From Oscillospiraceae bacterium (GTDB lineage Bacteria > Bacillota > Clostridia > Oscillospirales > Oscillospiraceae), in the NCBI GenBank assembly GCA_021205585.1, contig JAJPXI010000174.1, positions 1 through 20,683 of the forward strand: 20,683 nt of DNA, read 5' to 3'. The notes below the pieces were generated by a model. It made no database searches. It worked only from the letters and a program-made list of their open reading frames with translations, and was not told the origin of the DNA. Below are positions 8,175 through 16,253 of this stretch, one piece after another. A program made the translations under genes and the position numbers. Positions within the stretch are counted from its first letter, which is position 1; every line of letters begins with the position of its first letter.

Positions 8175-9499
8175 TCAGCTTTCCTCATTTTGGCGATAAA
8201 AAAACCGTCGGTGCCGTAGCGGTCGGGCCACAGGGTAATCTGGCCTTTCCACGCCTTGCCCACCGGATCGGGCACATGGAACTCCTCCAGGGAAAACTCC
8301 GGGTGATTTTTCAAAAAAATCTCCGTCACCCCCTCGTTTTCCCGCCGGAGCAGGGTGCAGGTGGCGTAGAGCAGTATGCCGCCGGGGCGGACGTAGTAGG
8401 CCGCGTTTTCCAAGATGGCGCTCTGGGTCTTTGGCAGGGGGACCAGCAGGTCGGGCGGCCGGTAACGAATGTCCGGTTTTTTTCGGATGATACCCAAACC
8501 GGAACAGGGGACGTCGGCAATGACCGCGTCAAAGCCTTCTCGCCAGTTTTCCCTCCGCTGTAAGGCATCTTGCGTCTGAGTATGGATGGATCTGAAACCC
8601 AGCCGTCTGGCCCCCTCCTCAATCAATGCCACCCGCTCTGGAGATACGTCACAGGAGAAAATTTCCCCCCTGTCCTTCATGGCGACGGCGGCAGCAAAGG
8701 ATTTGCCCCCCGGCGCGGCGCACAGATCCAGCACCCGCATCCCCGGCTGCAATTTCATCGCCAGCACGGCCAGATGGGCGGCGGCGTCCTGGATGTAAAA
8801 GCTGCCCTGCTGAAAACAGGGCAGTCGCCTCATGTCCCCCGTGCGCCGCAGCTCCAGGCAGTCCGGCAACCAGGGGTGGGGCTCCGCCAGTACCCCGCCG
8901 GTCTCCAGTTCCTTCCGCAGCTGCTCGGCAGAAGTACGCAGGATGTTGACCTGGGCCGTGGTAGGAGCGGGGCTGTTGTTCCACTCCAAAACCGCCTGAA
9001 TCGCTTGCGGGCTCCGGCGCTTCGTCAGCTCGTTCACCAACCACTGGGGGTGGCTGTACCGGGTGGCCAGATCCACCGGGAGCGCCATGGTGTCCTTTTC
9101 CCTGGATACATTGCGCAAAATCGCGTTGACGAAGCCCGGCACCCCCGGATTTTCGCAGTACTGCCGGGCCAGCTTGACCGACTCGTTGACCACGGCGCTG
9201 TCCGGGATGCGCTCAAACAGGAGAATCTGACAGGCTCCAAGCTGGAGGATCACCCGCACTTCAATATCCAATTTTCTCCTTGTAAAGTTGTTAATATACC
9301 AGTTGAGCAGGTTCTTGTTCTGCAAAACGGAGAAAACCAGCCGGGTCGCCAGGGCGGCCTCCCGGCGCTCCAGGGCCGCCCGCTCCAGCTGCTTTTTCAG
9401 CGCGTCCTCGGCCCACACCCTCCGCCGTTCCCATTCCAGCAGAGCGCACAGCGCCGCCTCTCTCCCCGTCGCTGGCACGCGCTCCCCTTTTCCCGTCAT
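8171..9499 (-). CDS. rsmB: 16S rRNA (cytosine967-C5)-methyltransferase RsmB
   Basis: This SAM-dependent enzyme makes m5C967 in 16S rRNA. The 442-residue product has an N-terminal NusB-like RNA-binding helical domain (about 1-140). The Rossmann methyltransferase follows, with the SAM motif LDLCAAPGGKSFAA, the ADVPCSGLG motif, and the catalytic-cysteine motif YATCTLLRRENE. Both motif cysteines of the m5C family are present. Length is normal. The ATG overlaps the fmt stop in an ATGA, and its stop overlaps rlmN, so the two rRNA methyltransferases are translated as a coupled pair. Confidence 0.96.
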   Translation of the reverse strand: MTGKGERVPATGREAALCALLEWERRRVWAEDALKKQLERAALERREAALATRLVFSVLQNKNLLNWYINNFTRRKLDIEVRVILQLGACQILLFERIPDSAVVNESVKLARQYCENPGVPGFVNAILRNVSREKDTMALPVDLATRYSHPQWLVNELTKRRSPQAIQAVLEWNNSPAPTTAQVNILRTSAEQLRKELETGGVLAEPHPWLPDCLELRRTGDMRRLPCFQQGSFYIQDAAAHLAVLAMKLQPGMRVLDLCAAPGGKSFAAAVAMKDRGEIFSCDVSPERVALIEEGARRLGFRSIHTQTQDALQRRENWREGFDAVIADVPCSGLGIIRKKPDIRYRPPDLLVPLPKTQSAILENAAYYVRPGGILLYATCTLLRRENEGVTEIFLKNHPEFSLEEFHVPDPVGKAWKGQITLWPDRYGTDGFFIAKMRKAE

Positions 9500-10428
9500 T
9501 GGAGCACGCTCCCTTCCTTCAGCGGATGCCCCAGCAAAAAGGCTGCGGCTTTCATCTTCTTCTTTCCCTCCGGCTGCACCTCCAGTACCTCCAGCACGCT
9601 CCCGCCGCCGCAGGCGATGTACAGCCCATTTTTGTCCGCCCGCAGGACGGTGGCGCAGGGGCGGCCGGAGGTCTGTTGACAGACCTTCGTGCTTAAAATC
9701 TTACAGCGCACGCCCCCCAGGCTCGCAGCGGCGGCGGGCCAGGGCAACAGGCCCCGAACCTGGTCGTGGATGGCCTGGGCCGGGCGGTTCCAGTCCACGG
9801 GGGACAGCTCCCTGGACAGCATGGGGGCGTAGGTGGCCATCTCCTCCCGCTGGGGGACGCGCCCGGCCTCCCCACGCTCCAGCCTGGCCACGGTTTCCGC
9901 CAGCAGCCCGGCCCCCAATTCCGCCAGACGGGCGGTCAGATCCCCCGCCGTCTCCTCCGGGCCGATGGCCGTGGTTTTCTGGGCGATGATGTCCCCGGCG
10001 TCCAGTGCGGCGCTCATGTGCATGATGGTCACGCCGGTCTCCCGCTCCCCGTTCAAAATGGCCCAGTTGATGGGCGCGGCCCCCCGGTATTTTGGCAGGA
10101 GCGACGAGTGGACGTTGATACATCCGGCGGGGGGCAGTTCCAAAATCGCCTGGGGCAGGATGCGGCCATAGGCGGCCACCGCAATCATCTCCGGCGCAAG
10201 GGCCTGGATCTGGGCCAGGGCCTCTCCGTCCCGGAACCCGGCGGGCTGGAACACCGGAATTTCATGCGTCAAGCAAAATTCCTTTACAGGTGTTGGCTGG
10301 AGCTTCATCCCACGGCCTTTCGGCCTGTCCGGCTGGGTGAACGCGCCGCACAGGGTATGCCCAGCCTCCGCCAGCGCCCGGAGGCTGGGCACCGCAAACT
10401 CCGGCGTCCCCATAAATACAATCCGCAT
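9496..10428 (-). CDS. fmt: Methionyl-tRNA formyltransferase
   Basis: Fmt transfers a formyl group from 10-formyl-tetrahydrofolate to initiator Met-tRNA. The 310-residue product begins MRIVFMGTPEFAVPSLRAL, the family's typical N-terminus. It contains the catalytic region SLLPKYRGAAPINWAI, with the later GETGVT-like segment (here RETGVTIMHM). The C-terminal anticodon-binding domain follows. The ATG at 10428 shares a base with the def stop (TAATG). A longer in-frame reading to 10536 lies inside def and is Gly/Arg-rich, so I rejected it. Pairing with def is the usual arrangement: one adds and the other removes the formyl group. Confidence 0.97.
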   Translation of the reverse strand: MRIVFMGTPEFAVPSLRALAEAGHTLCGAFTQPDRPKGRGMKLQPTPVKEFCLTHEIPVFQPAGFRDGEALAQIQALAPEMIAVAAYGRILPQAILELPPAGCINVHSSLLPKYRGAAPINWAILNGERETGVTIMHMSAALDAGDIIAQKTTAIGPEETAGDLTARLAELGAGLLAETVARLERGEAGRVPQREEMATYAPMLSRELSPVDWNRPAQAIHDQVRGLLPWPAAAASLGGVRCKILSTKVCQQTSGRPCATVLRADKNGLYIACGGGSVLEVLEVQPEGKKKMKAAAFLLGHPLKEGSVLQ

Positions 10429-10931
10429 TACTGTTCCCGCTCCGTTCCGTTCTCCTGCTCCATCTCGTCCAGCTCCTCCGCCGTGTACAGCCTGTCGGTG
10501 TGCTCCACGAACAGACGGCCCTCCAGATGCTCGCACTCGTGACAGAAGCAGCGGGCGGTGATGCCCGTGTCCTCCACCTCAAAAACCTGCCCGTCCCGGT
10601 TTTGGGCGCGCACCCGCACCCGCTCCGGGCGGGTCACCCGCCCGTACAGGCCGGGGACGGACAGGCAGCCCTCGAAGCCCTCCTGCTCCCCCTCGGTGAA
10701 CACGATTTCCGGGTTGACCAGCTCGATGATTTCCTCTCGCTCGTTCATCACCAGCACCGCCCGGCGCAATATTCCCACCTGGGGCGCGGCCAGGCCCACC
10801 CCCTGGGCCTGGAGCAGGGTGTCCCGCATATCGTCCAGCAGGGCGTGGAGCTTTTCGTCGAAGCGGGTCACGGGATGGCAGGCTTTTGTCAGGACGGGGT
10901 CGCCCCTGGTTATAATCTTACGTGCAGGCAT
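10428..10931 (-). CDS. def: Peptide deformylase
   Basis: Deformylase removes the formyl group from nascent proteins at the ribosome, using a metal at the active site. The 167-residue product shows all three motifs: GVGLAAPQVG (44-53), EGCLSVPG with metal ligand Cys89, and HECEHLEG with ligands His131 and His135 and catalytic Glu132. Glu replaces the commoner Asp after the third motif position. The ATG has an AAGGAAGGA site about 8 bases upstream. The gene is the first after the structured priA-def spacer. A weak promoter-like TACAAT lies at about 10961-10956 without a convincing -35 box. Confidence 0.97.
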   Translation of the reverse strand: MPARKIITRGDPVLTKACHPVTRFDEKLHALLDDMRDTLLQAQGVGLAAPQVGILRRAVLVMNEREEIIELVNPEIVFTEGEQEGFEGCLSVPGLYGRVTRPERVRVRAQNRDGQVFEVEDTGITARCFCHECEHLEGRLFVEHTDRLYTAEELDEMEQENGTEREQ

Positions 10932-10976
10932 GGTTTGATTCCTTCCTTATAAATCAAATTGTATTTCATACTCTCT

Positions 10977-11139
10977 TCAGATTAAAATGAGACATTTTAA
11001 TCTGAGCTTTTGAAGCGTCTAAGAGCCGCGCAAAAGCGCGGTTGACACTTCAAAAGGCGTCTCATACGAAATCTACGCCGTTGCGACGGCTATTCAAACA
11101 AGCCATTTTTAATGTCTTGTTTGAATCAGATTTCAGTAT
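10977..11139. repeat. Array of inverted repeats between priA and def, possible structured RNA or repetitive element
   Basis: About 160 AT-richer bases are packed with potential stems. In minus-strand order: an outer stem ATACTGAAATCT/AGATTTCGTAT (11139-11128 with 11074-11064, one bulge) encloses two hairpins. One has perfect 11-base arms (11126-11116 with 11102-11092) and the other is GCCGT/ACGGC (11090-11086 with 11081-11077). Next is a 13-pair stem (11056-11044 with 11019-11007, one G-U) enclosing CCGCGC-TTTT-GCGCGG (11041-11026). Last is a perfect 13-base inverted repeat with a 3-base loop (10977-11005). No stem is followed by a T-run, so none looks like a simple terminator. No open frame of interest was seen. 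Confidence 0.8.
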
Positions 11140-11148
11140 CACAGCTTG

Positions 11149-13623
11149 TCAGTCCAGGGGGTTTAAGTCCCCGTAGACCGTCACGCCGGCGTTTTTTTTA
11201 TCCTGCTGGGCCGAGCGGAGCAGGTGGGCCAGCAGCAGCCGCAGCCGGTGCTGGTTTTTCCCCATCACGCTGATGTGGTAGCGGTAGCGGTTGTTGACCT
11301 TCGCCACGGTCGCCGGAGCCGGCCCCAGCACCTCCAGCCCCATCTCCCGGTAGGGTGCCTCCCGAATCGCTCCGTCCAGGGCCTGGCGCAGGCGCAGGCA
11401 GGCCTGGACCACGGCGTGCTCCTCCGGCCCGGAGGCGCTGAGCCGGAACTGGTCGCGGAAGGGGGCGCAGGCGCGCAGCTGGCGCAGAACAATCTCCTGG
11501 CGGTAAAATCGGTCGTAGTCCTGCCCGGCGGCGCAGGCGATGACCTCGTTGGCCGGGGTCATGGTCTGGATGACCGCCCGGCCGCTTTTGCTGCCCCGGC
11601 CCGCCCGGCCCACCGCCTGGGTAATCAGGGAAAAGGTTCTCTCCCCCGCCCGGAAGTCGTCGGCGTACAGGGACAGGTCGGCGGCCAGCACTCCCACCAA
11701 TGTCACGTTTTCAAAATCCAGGCCCTTGGCCACCATCTGGGTGCCCACTAAAATCGGGATTTTCTCCTTCTGAAATCGGGTCAGCATTTTTTCGTGGCTG
11801 TTGGAGGCAGAAACCGTGTCGGCATCCATGCGCAAAACCTCCACACCGGGAAAACACGCCTCCAGCTCCTGCTGCACCTTTTGCGTGCCGGAGCCGATAT
11901 AGGCCAGCCGTCCCCCGCAGGCGGGGCAGCGCTCCGGCAGGGGCTCCGAGTGGCCGCAGTAGTGGCACATCAGCCGCCGGTTGGCCGAGTGGTAGGTCAG
12001 GGAGACGCTGCACCGGGGGCAGGAGGGCACCTGGCCGCACTCCCCGCAGGAGAGCATCCGGGAGGCCCCCCGGCGGTTGAGCAGCAGGATACTCTGCTCC
12101 CCCCGCTCCAGGTTGCCGGCGATTTCCCGGCGCAGTGGGGCGCTTAAATCGGTTCCGTTCCCCTGCCGCAGCTCCTCCCGCATATCCGCAATGAGCACCT
12201 GGGGCAGGGCCTGCTCGTTGTACCGCTCCCGCAGGGTGAACAGGTGGTAGACCCCCTGCTCCGCCTGGTACATGCTCTCCACCGACGGGGTGGCCGAGCC
12301 GAGCAGCAGCAGGGCCCCGCTCTGCACGCAGCGGTATTTCGCCACGTCCCTGGCGTGGTAGCGGGGGACGCTGTCCGACTGGTAGCTGTGTTCCTGCTCC
12401 TCGTCCAGGATTATCAGACCCAGATTTTCCAGCGGGGCAAACACCGCCGAGCGGGTTCCCAACACCACCGTGGCCCGGCCGGACTGGATGCGCCTCCACT
12501 CATCGTACCGCTCCCCTGAACGCAGGCCGCTGTGGAGAACGGCCACCTGCTCTCCAAAATGTGAAGTAAATTCCCTTAACAGCTGCGGCGTCAATGCGAT
12601 TTCCGGCACCAGCAGCAGGGCGCTTTTCCCCCATTGGAGCACATGGGCAATCAGCTCCAGGTAAACCTGGGTCTTGCCGCTGCCCGTCACCCCGTAGAGC
12701 AGGGCCACGGCGGGCTCTCCCCCTTCCAGCAGCCGGAGCAGCCCGTCCGCCGCCTCCCGCTGCTCCCGGTTCAGGCGTACCGGCCCCGCCGGCTTCACCC
12801 GGCCCGGGTCGGGCCGCCGCCAGACCGTTCGCTTCTCCTGGCACACCAGGCCCCGCTTTTCCAACGCCCGCAGGGTGGCCGGGGAGGCCCCGGTGAAGTA
12901 GCACACCTCTTTGGAGGAAACTCTCCCCACGCCGGAGAGCAGCTCCACCACGGCGTACTGCAAAGGGGCCTGTTTGCGCCGGGGCCGCGCCGCCGCCAGG
13001 GCCTCCTCTGGGGAGACCGCCAGGCAAATGACCCGCTCGGTCTTGTCCCCCACCCCCCGGGCGGCGCTGGTCTCCAGGGTAAGGATTCCCTGGCTCTGGA
13101 GCAGTTTCAGGGCGGAGCTGGGATTCCTGGCCCCGAAAGCCTCCTTGATGCGGCCGATTTCCAGCGCCCCCTGGTTGGCGTATAAAATATCCAGAATGGT
13201 TTTGGCGGCCTGGGAGCGGCCCGCGGCCCGGTAGGCCCGCTCTCTGTCCACCCCTTCCGCCACGCGCCACACGTCCAGCAGGGAAAACCACAGCCCGGCG
13301 GGCAACATGACCCGGGCGGCCTGATAGACCGTGCAAAAATATTGTTCCCGCATCCACAGGGCCAGGCGGAGCCCCTCCGGGGAGAGCACCGGGGCGTCGT
13401 CCAGCAGGGAGAGTACCGCTTTCAGCGTCCGCTCCGGCCGGGCCGTCTCCACCGCCAGCACGATGCCATCCACCCGGCGGTTTCCCGCCCCAAAGGGCAC
13501 CAGCACCCGCATTCCCGGCTGAAGCCGCTCCTCCAAATCCGGGGGAACCTGGTAGGAATAGGGCAAGTCAATGGCATATATGGCGGCGCTCAGGGCGATT
13601 TTCGCCACACGCACCTGCTCCAA
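11149..13623 (-). CDS. priA: Primosomal protein N' (replication restart helicase PriA)
   Basis: PriA recognises stalled forks and reloads the replicative helicase. The 824-residue product has an N-terminal DNA-binding region, Walker A GVTGSGKT (311-318), and helicase motif II written DEEQ (about 407-410) where DEEH is usual. Four CxxC pairs of the zinc-binding insert follow (CGECGQVPSCPRC and CHYCGH...CPACGG). Motif V-VI-like segments GTQMVAKGLDFENV and QAVGRAGRG are present. The start codon is TTG, preceded at 7 bases by GAGGAGG; no ATG lies nearby that keeps the conserved N-terminus. The gene follows rpoZ after a 71-base spacer containing a strong hairpin. Confidence 0.96.
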   Translation of the reverse strand: MEQVRVAKIALSAAIYAIDLPYSYQVPPDLEERLQPGMRVLVPFGAGNRRVDGIVLAVETARPERTLKAVLSLLDDAPVLSPEGLRLALWMREQYFCTVYQAARVMLPAGLWFSLLDVWRVAEGVDRERAYRAAGRSQAAKTILDILYANQGALEIGRIKEAFGARNPSSALKLLQSQGILTLETSAARGVGDKTERVICLAVSPEEALAAARPRRKQAPLQYAVVELLSGVGRVSSKEVCYFTGASPATLRALEKRGLVCQEKRTVWRRPDPGRVKPAGPVRLNREQREAADGLLRLLEGGEPAVALLYGVTGSGKTQVYLELIAHVLQWGKSALLLVPEIALTPQLLREFTSHFGEQVAVLHSGLRSGERYDEWRRIQSGRATVVLGTRSAVFAPLENLGLIILDEEQEHSYQSDSVPRYHARDVAKYRCVQSGALLLLGSATPSVESMYQAEQGVYHLFTLRERYNEQALPQVLIADMREELRQGNGTDLSAPLRREIAGNLERGEQSILLLNRRGASRMLSCGECGQVPSCPRCSVSLTYHSANRRLMCHYCGHSEPLPERCPACGGRLAYIGSGTQKVQQELEACFPGVEVLRMDADTVSASNSHEKMLTRFQKEKIPILVGTQMVAKGLDFENVTLVGVLAADLSLYADDFRAGERTFSLITQAVGRAGRGSKSGRAVIQTMTPANEVIACAAGQDYDRFYRQEIVLRQLRACAPFRDQFRLSASGPEEHAVVQACLRLRQALDGAIREAPYREMGLEVLGPAPATVAKVNNRYRYHISVMGKNQHRLRLLLAHLLRSAQQDKKNAGVTVYGDLNPLD

Positions 13624-13653
13624 CCGGCTCCCTCCTCTTATGAGAAATCGTAT

Positions 13654-13684
13654 CAGGGGACGCGGCGGACTGCCGCGCCCCCTG
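13654..13684. repeat. Strong GC-rich hairpin between rpoZ and priA
   Basis: Two 13-base arms (13654-13666 and 13672-13684) are perfectly inverted, apart from one position that becomes a G-U pair in minus-strand RNA, around a 5-base loop. On the minus strand the next bases are ATACGATTTCTC, with no T-run. This argues for an RNA processing or stability element, or a weak attenuator, in the gmk-rpoZ-priA transcript rather than a standard terminator. It ends about 30 bases before the priA start. Confidence 0.7.
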
Positions 13685-13694
13685 AAAGGGCGCT

Positions 13695-13922
13695 TTATTC
13701 CGGGTCGGGCTCCGGGGCGAGATCCGGGTCAAGCTCCGAAATAGAAACCTTGCCCTCCGCCACGTCCTGAATGGCCATGGAGACGGGCTTCTCCTGAAGC
13801 GGCTCGTGGAAGCTCTCGGCGGTGGCGGAAATCTGCCGCGCCCGCTGGGCAACGACGTTGACCAGCATATACCGGCTGGGCACCTGCTTCAGCATTTCGC
13901 TCATCGAGGGATACAGCATCAT
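13695..13922 (-). CDS. rpoZ: DNA-directed RNA polymerase omega subunit
   Basis: Omega helps assemble and stabilise RNA polymerase around the beta-prime C-terminus. The 75-residue product has the short omega pattern: an N-terminal LYPSMSEML segment, YMLVNVVAQRARQI (the conserved A-x-R-A-R-Q-like helix), then KPVSMAIQDVAEGKV. The tail is acidic, rich in Asp, Pro and Glu. The stop-to-start gap after gmk is only 3 bases, and its ribosome binding site GAAGGAGTG lies inside the gmk 3' end. Two ATGs stand in tandem; the first has the better spacing. Confidence 0.95.
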   Translation of the reverse strand: MMLYPSMSEMLKQVPSRYMLVNVVAQRARQISATAESFHEPLQEKPVSMAIQDVAEGKVSISELDPDLAPEPDPE

Positions 13923-13925
13923 AAC

Positions 13926-14540
13926 TTATAACACTCCTTCAATAAATTGCATCTGGTTTTGAATCCGGCACTCCTGGGCGCGCAGGATGGCCTGGATGTC
14001 GGCCGCCGCCCTGGATACGCTTTCATTGACCACCAGGTAGTCGTACTCCATCGCCCGGCGGCACTCCTCCCTGGCCTGCCGGAGCCGGCCGAGGATGACC
14101 GGCTCGTCGTCGGTGTTGCGCCCCCGCAGGCGGCGGGCCAGTTCCTCATAGGAGGGGGGGACGATGAAAATCAGCACCGCCCCGGGGCATTTTTCCCGCA
14201 CCACGGCCGCTCCCTGCACTTCGATGTCCAACAGCACGTCGATTCCCCGGTCCAGCTGCTCCTGGATCAGCTTCAGGGAGGTGCCGTAATAGTTATCCAC
14301 ATACTGGGCGTACTCCAGCAGCTCCCCTGCGGAAATCATCCGCTGGAACTCTGCAACGTCCACAAAGTGATAGCTGATGCCCTCCTCCTCCCCCGCCCTG
14401 GGCTTGCGGGTGGTGAAGGAGACGGAAAAGTACAGGTTTTCCCGCTGGCTGAACAGCTCGGCGATGACCGTGCTCTTGCCCACCCCCGACGGGCCGGACA
14501 GGACGATCAACTGTCCCCTTCGTCCTGCTCTGTTTCCCAT
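13926..14540 (-). CDS. gmk: Guanylate kinase
   Basis: Gmk phosphorylates GMP to GDP using ATP, in purine nucleotide supply. The 204-residue product shows the P-loop GPSGVGKST (16-24), the GMP-binding region SFTTRKPRAGEEEGISYHFVD, and the guanylate kinase signature ending VLLDIEVQGA. IFIVPPSYEELARRLRGR forms the lid region. Length is standard. The ATG has AGGAGG 8 bases upstream. It sits between remA and rpoZ, the usual Firmicutes order. Confidence 0.97.
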   Translation of the reverse strand: MGNRAGRRGQLIVLSGPSGVGKSTVIAELFSQRENLYFSVSFTTRKPRAGEEEGISYHFVDVAEFQRMISAGELLEYAQYVDNYYGTSLKLIQEQLDRGIDVLLDIEVQGAAVVREKCPGAVLIFIVPPSYEELARRLRGRNTDDEPVILGRLRQAREECRRAMEYDYLVVNESVSRAAADIQAILRAQECRIQNQMQFIEGVL

Positions 14541-14543
14541 GCT

Positions 14544-14801
14544 CTACCCCTCCTTTTCTCCGGGTTCCTGTTCTTTCAACCGCTCAAGGATGGTCTCCGG
14601 CGGAAAGGCGGACAGCACCACATGGTCGCTGTCCATCACCAGCACGGCTTTGGTTTTTCGGCCAAAGCTGGCGTCGATTAAAATCCCCCGCTCCCTGGCC
14701 TCCTGCACCATGCGCTTGATGGGTGCAGACTCCGGACTGACCACGGCCACCAGCCGCTGGGCTGAAATCAGGTTTCCAAAGCCGATGTTCACCAGCGTCA
14801 C
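14544..14801 (-). CDS. remA: RemA-family regulator (DUF370)
   Basis: RemA is a small DNA-binding protein that activates matrix and osmoprotection genes in Bacillus; its role in Clostridia is less known. The 85-residue product begins with the conserved VNIGFGN and contains VSPESAPIKRM, LIDASFGRKTKAVLVMDSDHVVLSA, the family's strongly conserved core. The start is GTG, chosen because it keeps the typical N-terminus; an AAGGCGG site lies about 9 bases upstream. The gene is 18 bases after yicC and 3 bases before gmk. Confidence 0.93.
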   Translation of the reverse strand: MTLVNIGFGNLISAQRLVAVVSPESAPIKRMVQEARERGILIDASFGRKTKAVLVMDSDHVVLSAFPPETILERLKEQEPGEKEG

Positions 14802-14819
14802 CGGCCCTCACCGCCTTTC

Positions 14820-15707
14820 CTACTCAATATTCTGCACCTGCTCCCGAATCTTCTCGATTTCCGCTTTCATGTCCACCACAAGCCGGGAAATCTCCAAATC
14901 ACTGCACTTGGAGCCGATGGTGTTGGCCTCCCGGTTGAACTCCTGAATCAGAAAGTCCAGCTTGCGCCCCGTGGCGCCGCCCCGGTTCAGCAGCTCCCGC
15001 AGCTGGATCAAATGGCTGCGCAGGCGGACGGTCTCCTCGTCCACCGCCGTCTTTTCGGCAAAAATGGCCGCCTCGGTCAACAGCCGGGCCTCATCCGGCT
15101 GCACCGACTGGAGCAGCTGACGGAGTTTTTCCTCCAACTTGGCCCGGTGCTCCTCCACCGTCTGAGGGGAGCGCCGCTCAATTTGTTCCACGCAGTCCTC
15201 TACTGCCTGGGCTCGGCCCAGGATGTCCGCCGCCAGCCGCTCCCCTTCCCTCCGGCGCATGGCTTCAAAGTCCTCCAGCGCCAGGGACAGAACAGTCAGA
15301 ATGTCGGCCTGGAGGGTCTGGGCGTCCTCCTGCTTTTTTTCCACCGTCAGCACGTTGGGGAACTGGGCCAGAACTGCCGGGCTGACCGGTCCGTCCGCCT
15401 CCCCTTTCTCCCCCAGGGCCTTCAGCCGCCGCAGGGCGTCCAGATAGGCCCGCGCCAGGGGTTCGTTGACCGTTACGCCAGGGGCTTCGCTCTCCGTCTC
15501 GTCGATGGTGAAAAATACGTCCACCTTTCCCCGGGAAATCGTCCGGCTCACCTGGGCCCTGACGGCGTCCTCGGCAAACAGGCAGTCCCTGGGCAGCTTG
15601 ACGGCGCAGTCCAGAAAGCGGTTGTTCACCGCGCGCACCTGAACCGTCAGCCGCCGCCCGTTCAGCAGGGCCTCCCCCCGGCCATAGCCGGTCATGCTTC
15701 TAATCAA
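14820..15707 (-). CDS. yicC: YicC/YloC-family endoribonuclease
   Basis: YicC-family proteins are endoribonucleases acting on structured RNA; the E. coli member affects small RNA decay and the Bacillus member is YloC. The product is 295 residues from the start I chose. It begins IRSMTGYGRGEA, the family signature, with the conserved VRAVNNRFLDCAVKLPR, RGKVDVFF, and a C-terminal region GRKLDFLIQEFNREANTIGSK of the DUF1732 type. I chose TTG at 15707 because it gives the usual N-terminus and has AAAGGCGG 8 bases upstream. A GTG at 15716 adding three residues is the alternative. It stands just before remA, the standard order. Confidence 0.93.
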   Translation of the reverse strand: MIRSMTGYGRGEALLNGRRLTVQVRAVNNRFLDCAVKLPRDCLFAEDAVRAQVSRTISRGKVDVFFTIDETESEAPGVTVNEPLARAYLDALRRLKALGEKGEADGPVSPAVLAQFPNVLTVEKKQEDAQTLQADILTVLSLALEDFEAMRRREGERLAADILGRAQAVEDCVEQIERRSPQTVEEHRAKLEEKLRQLLQSVQPDEARLLTEAAIFAEKTAVDEETVRLRSHLIQLRELLNRGGATGRKLDFLIQEFNREANTIGSKCSDLEISRLVVDMKAEIEKIREQVQNIE

Positions 15708-15722
15708 ATCCCCCACCGCCTT

Positions 15723-16253
15723 TCACCGCCGCCCCACCGCTTTGCGCAGGCGGGGGCCGTAGGCGCTGATGAGCTTGCTGACGCCGTAATCATAGAGCAG
15801 GAACACCGCGTTCCCTATGCCATAGTACCACCCGGCAACGCTCAGCCTCTCCGGCAGCAGGGGAAACACCAGGGCGGAAAAGACGAACCATAACACCGTC
15901 AGCACCAGGTTGAAAAAAGCCAGCTTCAAAACGATTTCCAACGCCAGCTTCCGAATGCGCTCGATAAGCCCTTTCAGCACGGGATATAGCCCCAGCAGCA
16001 GGGTGTACAGCAGGGCGCACCCCTTGCCGGGCAGGAGCAGCAGGGAGAGGAGGCTGGTGGCCCCGTAGCACAGAAAGCCCGTGGCGAACCCGCCGGTGAT
16101 GACGGCGGCGGCCGGGGCCAGCCCGGCCAGGGCTACCACGGCCAGCTGGCCCGTGGGCAGCAGGGCCGCCAGGTAGAGCAGCAGCAGGGACAGTGCCGTC
16201 AGCACGCCCCCGATGGCCGCCTGAACCGATTTTTTTCCCATTTTCCGTCTCAT
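15723..16253 (-). CDS. Small polytopic membrane protein of unknown function
   Basis: I do not recognise this family with confidence. The product is 176 residues. A basic N-terminus (RRKMGKKS) is followed by about five or six hydrophobic helices (roughly 12-33, 36-58, 60-76, 78-98, 110-132 and 140-156), and the C-terminal tail RLRKAVGRR is basic. The pattern resembles ECF-transporter S-component-like or DUF2232-like membrane proteins, but that is only an impression. The ATG at 16253 overlaps the stop of the J-domain gene in an ATGA. A longer reading up to 16499 lies within that gene and is Arg/Gly-rich, so I rejected it. It is followed 15 bases later by yicC. Confidence 0.8.
   Translation of the reverse strand: MRRKMGKKSVQAAIGGVLTALSLLLLYLAALLPTGQLAVVALAGLAPAAAVITGGFATGFLCYGATSLLSLLLLPGKGCALLYTLLLGLYPVLKGLIERIRKLALEIVLKLAFFNLVLTVLWFVFSALVFPLLPERLSVAGWYYGIGNAVFLLYDYGVSKLISAYGPRLRKAVGRR

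Noticed and set aside
8570..9679. Long plus-strand frame (369 codons) opposite rsmB and fmt
   Set aside because: It is antisense to two clearly conserved genes, and its product is rich in Pro, Arg, Gln and His with no recognisable domain. High GC makes such shadow frames common.
10429..10536. N-terminal extension of Fmt
   Set aside because: Lies within def and is low-complexity; the conserved RIVFMGTPEF begins at 10428.
10956..10984. Sigma-A promoter directly before def
   Set aside because: TACAAT is a fair -10, but the -35 position reads TTTAAT with only three matches and overlaps a hairpin arm. Too weak to list as a feature.
11026..11139. tRNA or known riboswitch in the priA-def gap
   Set aside because: The three-way fold lacks a tRNA T-loop sequence, anticodon arm and CCA-like end, and I recognise no conserved riboswitch core.
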